From Spirochaetales bacterium (GTDB lineage: Bacteria; Spirochaetota; Spirochaetia; DTKZ01), in contig JAISQU010000029.1 in assembly GCA_031274005.1 (NCBI GenBank), positions 1 through 11,555 of the forward strand: 11,555 nt of DNA. Direction: 5' to 3'. The notes below the pieces were generated by a model that saw nothing but the letters and a program-made list of their open reading frames with translations, had not been told where the DNA came from and ran no database searches. Shown here piece after piece: positions 1-5,089 of this stretch; within the stretch, counting starts at the first letter, position 1, and each line of letters opens with the position of its first letter. The translations under genes were made by a program, and so were the position numbers.

Positions 1-79
1 CGTAAATCTCGCTCGACTGAAAAACAAAGCCCCTCTGCTTGCACAGGGACACCAAAGCCTCCATCGTGAGTTCCGCCAT
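1..79 (-). CDS. glyS: Glycyl-tRNA synthetase, N-terminal fragment (cut by window edge)
   Basis: Only the first 26 codons are present; the gene runs off the left edge. The translation starts MAELTMEALVSLCKQRGF and continues VFQSSEIY. The MEALVSLCKxRGFxxQSSEIY block is the characteristic N-terminus of the single-chain (alpha2) class II glycyl-tRNA synthetase, which charges tRNA-Gly in the cytoplasm. The ATG at 77-79 is preferred over an in-frame ATG at 62-64 because GGAG lies 7-8 nt upstream of it (around 84-88, minus strand). The family assignment rests on this short but distinctive motif. Catalytic motifs 1-3 lie outside the window, so completeness cannot be judged. Confidence 0.82.
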   Translation of the reverse strand, partial: MAELTMEALVSLCKQRGFVFQSSEIY

Positions 80-115
80 AATTTTCTCCAATAAAAACGT
101 AAATAGGTTAATCGG

Positions 116-121
116 ATTATA
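116..121 (-). promoter_or_regulatory. Candidate -10 box for glyS
   Basis: The minus strand reads TATAAT, a perfect -10 hexamer, about 37 nt upstream of the glyS ATG. No good -35 sits at 16-18 nt (the best is ATTCCC), so the promoter is only partly supported. Confidence 0.4.
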
Positions 122-173
122 GAAGAAAACCCCAAAATAGGGAATAGCAACACAATGAAGAATTTTGGCGCAT

Positions 174-311
174 CCCCGCCGCCGCACAGCGGCGGCGGGG
201 CCGGGCTTTGCGGGGGTTCCGCCCGCGCTCCGCGCGGGCCGCTTCGCGCCCCTCCAATCCCTTGCGCGGATTGCTGAACACAGGGCCAGGGAATCCGCTG
301 TGCGGATTCCC
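174..311. repeat. Cluster of four perfect inverted repeats
   Basis: Four stem-loops follow each other: CCCCGCCGCCGC/GCGGCGGCGGGG (174-185/189-200, loop ACA); GCCCGCGC/GCGCGGGC (221-228/232-239, loop TCC); CAATCC/GGATTG (255-260/268-273); GGGAATCCGC/GCGGATTCCC (289-298/302-311, loop TGT). None has a U-tract, so they are not classical terminators. They resemble the dispersed intergenic palindromes (REP/MITE-like) of some bacterial genomes, but no family is assigned. Confidence 0.75.
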
Positions 312-319
312 TGCGTATA

Positions 320-399
320 GCCAAGACGGAGCGCGATTTTGCCCGAAATCGCGCTATAACAAATTTCGGGCAAGCCCGAAATTTGGGGCCGTCTTCGGC
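320..399. repeat. Three-way-junction palindrome
   Basis: An outer stem, GCCAAGACGG (320-329) with CCGTCTT-c-GGC (389-399, one bulged C), encloses two perfect hairpins: AGCGCGATTT/AAATCGCGCT (330-339/346-355) and AAATTTCGGGC/GCCCGAAATTT (361-371/374-384, 2-nt loop). The whole could extrude as a branched cruciform or fold as a Y-shaped RNA. A small alternative stem, GGCCG/CGGCC (387-391/396-400), competes with the outer one. Role unknown. Confidence 0.7.
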
Positions 400-448
400 C
401 TCTTCCCTTTCACGGCCCGGCAATCCGAGGGCGCAGCCCAGGGGTTTC

Positions 449-471
449 CCGTGATTTTGCACGGAAAAAAA
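449..471. repeat. Small hairpin followed by an A-run
   Basis: CCGTG (449-453) pairs with CACGG (460-464) and is followed by seven A residues. On the minus strand the U-run would precede the stem, and no transcript is predicted to end here, so it is recorded as a structure only. Confidence 0.4.
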
Positions 472-491
472 TGTTGCGCCCTTTTTTCACC

Positions 492-520
492 TTGCGCTTT
501 CCCTAAACCTTGTGTAGTAT
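492..520 (+). promoter_or_regulatory. Promoter of the copZ/two-component operon
   Basis: A -35 TTGCGC (492-497) and a -10 TAGTAT (515-520) are separated by exactly 17 nt, a good sigma-70-type match. Transcription would begin near 527, leaving a ~100-nt leader with the hairpin at 576-598 before the copZ ribosome site AAGGAG (613-618). Confidence 0.6.
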
Positions 521-575
521 GAATTCCGCTACAGGCCGCGGGAGCGTGAACAGAGTCAGACAAGAGGCAATTCCA

Positions 576-598
576 GGCCCCAATTATGGTTGGGGGCC
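576..598 (+). promoter_or_regulatory. Leader hairpin upstream of copZ
   Basis: CCCCAA (578-583) pairs with TTGGGG (590-595), extended by flanking GG/CC with one extra G. It lies in the predicted 5' leader, 15 nt before the ribosome site. It could be an mRNA structure or a protein-binding palindrome. It does not match a known copper-regulator operator well enough to name. Confidence 0.45.
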
Positions 599-625
599 AT
601 TTCAGCATAAACAAGGAGATACACA

Positions 626-835
626 ATGGACAAAACTTTATTGCGTGTGGACGGAATGTCCTGCGAACACTGCGTCAAGGCGGTCAAAACCGCGGTCGGC
701 GCTCTGCCCGGAGTAAAAACCGTCGAAGTGGACTTAAAGAAGAAAACTGTGGATGTGGAGTACGACTCCGCGCAAAGCCCCCTCGACAAAATCAAGGCGG
801 AGATTGCGGACCAGGGATACGAGGTTGTCGCATAG
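626..835 (+). CDS. copZ: CopZ-like heavy-metal chaperone (HMA domain)
   Basis: A 69-residue cytoplasmic protein made of one heavy-metal-associated domain (beta-alpha-beta-beta-alpha-beta). The metal site GMSCEHC is at residues 10-16 with the two ligand cysteines C13 and C16; the C-terminal QGYEV is also typical. Family members carry Cu(I), sometimes Zn, to P-type ATPases or regulators through the paired thiolates. The length is usual for stand-alone CopZ. ATG 626 follows AAGGAG with 7 nt spacing. It is the first gene of an operon: its 3' end touches the start of the response regulator, so the pair is probably translationally coupled. No CopA-type ATPase is in the window, and copper is assumed from the family, not shown. 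Confidence 0.9.
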   Translation: MDKTLLRVDGMSCEHCVKAVKTAVGALPGVKTVEVDLKKKTVDVEYDSAQSPLDKIKAEIADQGYEVVA

Positions 836-836
836 C

Positions 837-1544
837 TTGAGTCCCGCGGCAAAAACGCGTAAGAACATCCTTGCTGTGGATGACGAGTCGAAAATCCTGG
901 AGGTCGTCGCCTCATTTTTTAAAAGCAGGGGCTTTGAGGTTTTTACCGCCGAAGACGGCAGCCAGGCGCTGCGCATTTTTGAACGGGAAAATATCGCCCT
1001 CATCATACTGGACCTGATGCTTCCCGGCATTTCCGGCGAAGAACTGTGCCGGAGAATCCGCAGAACATCCCGTGTTCCCATCATCATGCTTACCGCGAAA
1101 ATGGAAGAGGCCGCTATGCTCAAAGGGCTTGAAATCGGGGCGGACGATTACATGACAAAACCTTTCAGCCTCAAGGAACTGCATGCCCGTACCGAAGCGG
1201 TTCTGCGGCGCGCACGTGAGGAACTCGTTCCGCTTATGGCAAAGAATTCCTTTAACGGCGGCGACCTGATTACCGATTTTGAGAAAAACGAAATCCGCAA
1301 AAAAGGCGAGCCCGTCAACCTGACCCCCAGCGAACTGAAAATCCTTTCGGCCCTTATCCGCCACCCCGGCAGGGTATACAATCGGGAAGAACTTATAGAA
1401 CTTGCACTGGAGGATTTCGACGGGTTTGACAGAATCATCGACAGCCACATCAAAAACCTCCGCCACAAAATTGAAGACAACCCCAAACAGCCCGTGTATG
1501 TGCTGACCGTCCACGGACGAGGCTATAAATTCGGGGGTTCGTAA
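837..1544 (+). CDS. OmpR/PhoB-type response regulator
   Basis: A DNA-binding response regulator of 235 residues with the standard two-domain layout. The receiver domain (~10-120) shows the acidic pair D15-D16, phospho-acceptor D59 in LDLMLPG, T86 in MLTAK and K108 in TKPF. The C-terminal winged helix (~140-235) ends VHGRGYKFGGS, the OmpR-family wing. No ATG fits: the nearest in-frame ATG (753) would overlap copZ by 83 nt. TTG at 837 is chosen because GAGG (821-824) precedes it and it gives the usual N-terminus; TTG at 825, behind AGGGA, is an alternative. The stop overlaps the kinase start (TAATG), so the two are translated together. It is presumably phosphorylated by that kinase and may autoregulate the copZ promoter (inference). 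Confidence 0.93.
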   Translation: MSPAAKTRKNILAVDDESKILEVVASFFKSRGFEVFTAEDGSQALRIFERENIALIILDLMLPGISGEELCRRIRRTSRVPIIMLTAKMEEAAMLKGLEIGADDYMTKPFSLKELHARTEAVLRRAREELVPLMAKNSFNGGDLITDFEKNEIRKKGEPVNLTPSELKILSALIRHPGRVYNREELIELALEDFDGFDRIIDSHIKNLRHKIEDNPKQPVYVLTVHGRGYKFGGS

Positions 1545-2932
1545 TGAGGCAGGACCTGAAGGGGCAGCTTATCCTCACCATTATGTTCATCGTGCTGGGT
1601 ATGCTCGGCTTGAGCCTTTTTTTATCGCATGCATTAATCGGACGCAAGTTTCGGGACTATATTGTGGAAGAGGAGCAGCGCAAAACACGGAATATTGCCG
1701 CGAGCCTGAGCCAGTATTATACAGCCCTGACCCGCAGATGGGACACAGACCTTGTACACGCCGTCGGCATGTACGCGCTGTATGACGGGTACATCATAAA
1801 AGTATTCGACATAAACGGCCTGCCGGTGTGGGACGCGGAGAACCACGACATGACGCTGTGCTATCAGATCATGGCGGAAATATCCGAACGCATGCAAAAA
1901 CGCTATCCGCAGATAGACGGAAAATTTATTTCGCACGATTACGGAATCACTCAGGACGGGCGGAAAGTCGGTTCCGTTACCATAAGGTATTTTGGCCCGT
2001 ATTTTCTGAGCGAAAGCGATTTCCGTTTTCTGGACGCCCTGAACGGGAGCCTTCTGGCCGCGGGTTTGGTTTCCCTCGCTTTCGCCATTGCCGCGGGAGT
2101 TTTTCTGGCCCGGCGTATCGCGCGGCCCATATCCGCTGTTATTCACATTACCCGGCAGATCTCCCAGGGCAATTACGCCATTCGTTTTGAAGGCAGGACC
2201 CGTACGCAGGAGCTGGACGAGCTTGTGTCCGCCGTTAACCATCTTGCCGGTTCTTTAAGCGAGCAGGAAAATCTGCGCAAAAGGCTTACCTCAGACATTG
2301 CCCACGAACTGCGAACCCCTCTTACCACTATGGGCGCCCATCTGGAAGCCATGATCGAAGGGGTTTGGCAGCCCACCCCCGAGCGGCTGCAAAGCTGCCA
2401 CGAGGAAGCTGTGCGGCTCGGCAAACTTGTGGCGGATCTGGAACGCCTGGAGAGGGAGGAGAGCGGCAGCCTGAAACTGAACAAAACGCCCGTTGACCTT
2501 CTGGAACTTCTTCGCAGCGTAAGCGCCAATCTGGAAATTGACATGCGCGGCAAGGGACTGCGTTGTACGGTGGAAGGAGAGCCCGCGGGTGTTTTCGCAG
2601 ACAGGGACAGAATCAGCCAGGTGGCTGTAAACCTTTTGTCCAACGCGCTCAAGTACACTCCCGAAAACGGTCATATCCGCCTCAGCGTAAAAGATTCGGT
2701 AAAAACCGCGGCTTTTACCGTAAGCAACAGCGGCGCGGGAATCCCGGCGGATGAGCTTCCTTTTATTTTTGAACGCTTTTACCGGGCGGACAAATCCCGT
2801 AACCGCAAAACAGGCGGCGCGGGCATTGGCCTCGCTATTGTAAAATCCATCGTAATGGCCCACGGCGGAACCGTTAATGTTGAAAGCCGGCCCGGCCAGG
2901 GAAGCAGCTTTACGGTTACGCTGCCGAAATGA
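1544..2932 (+). CDS. Membrane sensor histidine kinase
   Basis: A 462-residue sensor kinase, partner of the preceding regulator (1-nt overlap). Order: short cytoplasmic N-terminus; TM1 ~9-31; extracytoplasmic sensor ~32-167 without a recognised fold; TM2 ~168-190; HAMP linker ~190-242; HisKA with SDIAHELRTPL and phospho-acceptor H254; HATPase_c with N box NLLSNALKYTP (N363, N367), G1 box SNSGAGIP (395-401), F box FIFERFYR (407-414) and G2 box GGAGIGLAIV (424-433). The usual Asp of the G1 box is Asn396, a variant seen in several active kinase subfamilies. The sensor domain has one Cys (C106) and several His, so metal sensing is possible but not shown; the copZ linkage is the only hint at the signal. 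It converges on an Rrf2 gene with no intervening base. Confidence 0.93.
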   Translation: MRQDLKGQLILTIMFIVLGMLGLSLFLSHALIGRKFRDYIVEEEQRKTRNIAASLSQYYTALTRRWDTDLVHAVGMYALYDGYIIKVFDINGLPVWDAENHDMTLCYQIMAEISERMQKRYPQIDGKFISHDYGITQDGRKVGSVTIRYFGPYFLSESDFRFLDALNGSLLAAGLVSLAFAIAAGVFLARRIARPISAVIHITRQISQGNYAIRFEGRTRTQELDELVSAVNHLAGSLSEQENLRKRLTSDIAHELRTPLTTMGAHLEAMIEGVWQPTPERLQSCHEEAVRLGKLVADLERLEREESGSLKLNKTPVDLLELLRSVSANLEIDMRGKGLRCTVEGEPAGVFADRDRISQVAVNLLSNALKYTPENGHIRLSVKDSVKTAAFTVSNSGAGIPADELPFIFERFYRADKSRNRKTGGAGIGLAIVKSIVMAHGGTVNVESRPGQGSSFTVTLPK

Positions 2933-3364
2933 TCAAATAAAGTACATATATGACCCGCCGGGGTCATTACCCGCGAGGGATGCAAGGGTTTGTCTGTCCA
3001 GGACCCGCGCTATACGCTCGTTCAGACGGTCCAGAACAGCAACCCTGATGCATCTTTGCAGCTTGGTTTCTTCTGTATTCGGGTCCGGCGGATCGGCAAC
3101 CAGCATATCCCCTTCCAGAACGCGCAGCGCGTCGCCGATGACGATTTCTTCCGGAGATTTGGCCAGGGCATAGCCGCCGGAGGCGCCTTTTACCGAACGG
3201 ATGAAGCCCGCGCGGCGTAGCAAAACGGCCACCTGCTCAAGATATCGAACGGAAATATTCTGCCGTTCCGCGACGCCGGCAAGCGCCACATGGGGTTCGT
3301 TTGAGTGTTCGGCAAGATCGACAAGAAGGCGTATGCCGTAGCGCCCGCGGGTTGAAATTTTCAT
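2933..3364 (-). CDS. Rrf2-family regulator lacking the Fe-S cysteines
   Basis: A 143-residue Rrf2/IscR-like transcription factor. The start MKISTRGRYGIRLLVDLA and the winged-helix segment ISVRYLEQVAVLLRRAGFI with GASGGYAL (residues 37-66) are family hallmarks. Known members bind [2Fe-2S] through three Cys in the 90-106 region; here only C105 remains, within KLQRCIRV. It therefore cannot bind a cluster in the IscR manner, and may be a cluster-free regulator or use another ligand set. ATG 3364 overlaps the stop of the upstream Rrf2 gene by 4 nt (ATGA), with GGAG 8 nt upstream (3373-3376), so translation is coupled. Heterodimerisation with its neighbour is possible (inference). The odd C-terminus GNDPGGSYMYFI is encoded across a hairpin. 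Confidence 0.9.
   Translation of the reverse strand: MKISTRGRYGIRLLVDLAEHSNEPHVALAGVAERQNISVRYLEQVAVLLRRAGFIRSVKGASGGYALAKSPEEIVIGDALRVLEGDMLVADPPDPNTEETKLQRCIRVAVLDRLNERIARVLDRQTLASLAGNDPGGSYMYFI
2950..2967. repeat. Hairpin at the convergent junction
   Basis: ATGACCC/GGGTCAT (2950-2956/2961-2967, loop GCCG) lies inside the last codons of the minus-strand Rrf2 gene, just past the kinase stop. It may act as a weak bidirectional terminator for two convergent genes with no spacer, but neither side has a real U-tract. Confidence 0.4.
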
Positions 3365-3792
3365 ATAACATACTCCGGCCCGTCAAGCTCATGGTAGGAG
3401 TCCACAAGATCGGCAAGGGAGAGGGTATCCACACAGGCGGTAATTTCCTGATAGAGTTCACTCCAGGTATGACGGCTTACGCACCACGCCTCATTGGGGC
3501 ACTTCTCCGAGTTGACGCAGGCCACGGGTTCCAGAGGGCCTTCGGCCGCGCGCAGAATATCGCCCACCGTAATTTTTTTCAGGCTCCTGCCGGGGAGGTA
3601 CCCGCCCTGGGGCCCGCGGATGGCGTGAATGATGCCCGCCTTTTTCAGCGGAATAAAGAGCTGTTCCAGATAACCGTCGGAGATTCCCGTGTGCTCCGCT
3701 ATGGCGCGGGTACTCGTATACTCCCCCGGAGGAAGCAGGGATAAATACAAAAGAGCCTCCAGTGAATACCGTCCTTTTGTTGAAATCCTCAT
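3361..3792 (-). CDS. Rrf2-family regulator with IscR-type cysteines
   Basis: A 143-residue Rrf2 transcription factor. The winged helix starts MRISTKGRYSLEALLYLS and continues with ISDGYLEQLFIPLKKAGII and GPQGGYLPG (residues 38-68). Three cysteines, C92, C98 and C104 (CVNSEKC then CPNEAWC), fall on the same numbers as the [2Fe-2S] ligands of E. coli IscR, so an Fe-S or redox-sensing regulator is likely. CymR-like control of cysteine metabolism is the alternative suggested by the neighbouring trans-sulfuration gene. An upstream in-frame ATG at 3858 would overlap that gene; ATG 3792 is chosen because GGAGG (3798-3802) lies 5 nt before it and it gives the canonical N-terminus. It follows the CGS stop by 16 nt, so the two are in one operon. 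Confidence 0.92.
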   Translation of the reverse strand: MRISTKGRYSLEALLYLSLLPPGEYTSTRAIAEHTGISDGYLEQLFIPLKKAGIIHAIRGPQGGYLPGRSLKKITVGDILRAAEGPLEPVACVNSEKCPNEAWCVSRHTWSELYQEITACVDTLSLADLVDSYHELDGPEYVI

Positions 3793-3808
3793 ATTCGCCT
3801 CCGTACTT

Positions 3809-4996
3809 TCATAATTCGCATTTACGGAAAGCGTCGTCGAGGTCGGCAATAAGATCATCCGCGTTTTCCAGCCCCACGGACAGCCGCATAAGCCTGTCGT
3901 TAACGCCGGCGGACAGCCGCATCTGTTCGGGGATGGCCCCGTGAGTCTGCACCACGGGATAGGTCAGAAGTGATTCTGTTCCGCCGAGGCTTTCCGCAAA
4001 AAGAATAAGTGAAATATTTTTAAGAAGAGCCGGAGCGTCCGCCGCGTTCTTCACATAAAACGAAACCATTCCTCCGAACCCGCGGGACTGATCAAGGCTG
4101 AGCCGGTACTGAGGGTGATCGGAAAAGCCGGTAAAAAAAACCTGTTCAACGCGGGGGTGCCGGCGCAGCCACGAAGCGATGCGTACGGCGTTCGCCTGAT
4201 GCCTTTCCATTCTGACGGCCAGAGTCTTGAGCCCCCGCAGAACGAGCCACGCGTCAAAAGGCGCCAGAGAAGCCCCCTCGCTCTTCTGAGCTTCGCGCAG
4301 GGCGTCCTCAAGATCATCCCGCGAATGCACAAGAAAACCCGACAGGGTGTCGTTATGCCCGGCCAGATACTTTGTACCGGAGTGAACGACAATATCAGCC
4401 CCCAGCGCGAGGGGATTCTGAAAATAGGGCGACAAAAAAGTATTGTCCACAATGAGGTGCCCGCCGCGGGAATGAATGAGTCCGGCACAGCGGCGGATGT
4501 CCGTTACCTTCATCATGGGGTTCGAGGGCGTCTCGATAAAAACCGCCTTTGTTTCGGGACGCAGGGCGGCCTGCAGCCTGTCGAAATCGCTGGTATCAAT
4601 AAAAGAAAAGAAAAAACCGTAACGCTCGTAGTATTCCTTGAAAAGCCTGTAGGTCCCGCCGTAGAGGTCTTCGGACACGATGAGGTGGTCGCCCGGTTTG
4701 TAGATTTTTATAAGGGAAGAAATGGCCCCCATGCCTGTTGCAAAGGCAAGACCGTACTTGCCGTTTTCGATGAGCGCCATGGTGCGCTCAAGTTCGCTCC
4801 GCGTCGGGTTAACCACCCGCGAATAGTCAAAGCCCGTTGATTCGTTCAGCGCAGGATGCCGGAACGTGGCGCTTTGGTATATGGGAGAGCTGATAGCGCC
4901 GGTATGGGGATCGAAGGGCGTCGCCCCATGAACAAGAAGAGTTTCAAGGGAGAGCCCACCGCCGAGGTCCTGAGTAGTTCCCGTAGTGTTTTCCAT
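3809..4996 (-). CDS. Cystathionine gamma-synthase/lyase family PLP enzyme
   Basis: A 395-residue cytosolic fold-type I PLP enzyme of the Cys/Met metabolism family. Visible features: YSR (58-60, phosphate contact from the partner subunit), ATGMGAI (86-92, PLP phosphate loop), DLYGG with Y112 stacking on PLP, D184 in VDNTFLSP (pyridine nitrogen), and Schiff-base K209 in HSGTKYLAGHND. The C-terminus, with SLGGTESL and NDRLMRLSVGLEN (R371 binds the substrate carboxylate), is intact. Family reactions are cystathionine gamma-synthase, gamma-lyase, or O-acyl-homoserine sulfhydrylase; sequence alone does not separate them. The FRHPALNESTGFDYSR block resembles Gram-positive MetI/MccB-like members. It is the first gene of an operon with two Rrf2 regulators. 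The ribosome site is weak (AGGA, 11 nt away). Confidence 0.92.
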   Translation of the reverse strand: MENTTGTTQDLGGGLSLETLLVHGATPFDPHTGAISSPIYQSATFRHPALNESTGFDYSRVVNPTRSELERTMALIENGKYGLAFATGMGAISSLIKIYKPGDHLIVSEDLYGGTYRLFKEYYERYGFFFSFIDTSDFDRLQAALRPETKAVFIETPSNPMMKVTDIRRCAGLIHSRGGHLIVDNTFLSPYFQNPLALGADIVVHSGTKYLAGHNDTLSGFLVHSRDDLEDALREAQKSEGASLAPFDAWLVLRGLKTLAVRMERHQANAVRIASWLRRHPRVEQVFFTGFSDHPQYRLSLDQSRGFGGMVSFYVKNAADAPALLKNISLILFAESLGGTESLLTYPVVQTHGAIPEQMRLSAGVNDRLMRLSVGLENADDLIADLDDAFRKCEL

Positions 4997-5007
4997 ATTT
5001 ATTTTTT

Positions 5008-5026
5008 TCCTATGTGAATGGTAGGA
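5008..5026. promoter_or_regulatory. Candidate operator over the CGS -10
   Basis: An inverted repeat, TCCTA (5008-5012), nine bases, TAGGA (5022-5026), spans the -10 and start region. It is a plausible site for one of the two Rrf2 proteins of the operon. The arms are short, so chance occurrence is possible. Confidence 0.3.
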
Positions 5027-5046
5027 TATTCAGGCGAAAAAATCAA
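5018..5046 (-). promoter_or_regulatory. Promoter of the CGS-Rrf2 operon
   Basis: On the minus strand a -35 TTGATT (5041-5046) and a -10 TACCAT (5018-5023) are separated by 17 nt, leaving a leader of about 15 nt before ATG 4996. The -35 is embedded in the T-run of the upstream terminator hairpin. Confidence 0.5.
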
Positions 5047-5087
5047 GTAGCCGGGATGCGGTTCGCATAGGCGAACCGCATCCCGGC
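5037..5087 (-). terminator. Strong hairpin terminator upstream of CGS
   Basis: A perfect 17-bp stem, GCCGGGATGCGGTTCGC (5050-5066) with its complement (5071-5087), 4-nt loop, is followed on the minus strand by TACTTGA and a TTTTTT run (5042-5037). It is well placed to stop read-through from the gntR side before the CGS promoter. It also marks the left edge of the tandem repeat array. The seven bases between stem and T-run are longer than ideal. Confidence 0.55.
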
Positions 5088-5089
5088 CC

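Larger units (their letters stand above)
80..625. other. Gene-free spacer with many hairpins between glyS and copZ
   Basis: No open frame here has a convincing ribosome site or recognisable product. The 5' part (80-165) is AT-rich and carries the glyS leader. From about 170 to 470 the DNA is GC-rich and consists largely of perfect inverted repeats, listed separately. From about 480 it holds the copZ promoter and a ~100-nt leader. Confidence 0.7.

Noticed and set aside
208..522. 104-codon frame in the GC-rich spacer
   Set aside because: It reads straight through several perfect hairpins, has no ribosome site, and its composition is Arg/Pro/Ser-rich as expected of non-coding GC-rich DNA.
753..836. 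Upstream ATG extension of the response regulator
   Set aside because: It would overlap copZ by 83 nt and add a non-homologous basic tail before the receiver domain.
3793..3858. N-terminal extension of the first Rrf2 protein from ATG 3858
   Set aside because: It overlaps the PLP-enzyme gene; GGAGG and the canonical MRISTKGRY start support 3792.
4115..4840. 241-codon plus-strand frame opposite the PLP enzyme
   Set aside because: It is the antisense shadow of a well-supported gene and has no recognisable domain.
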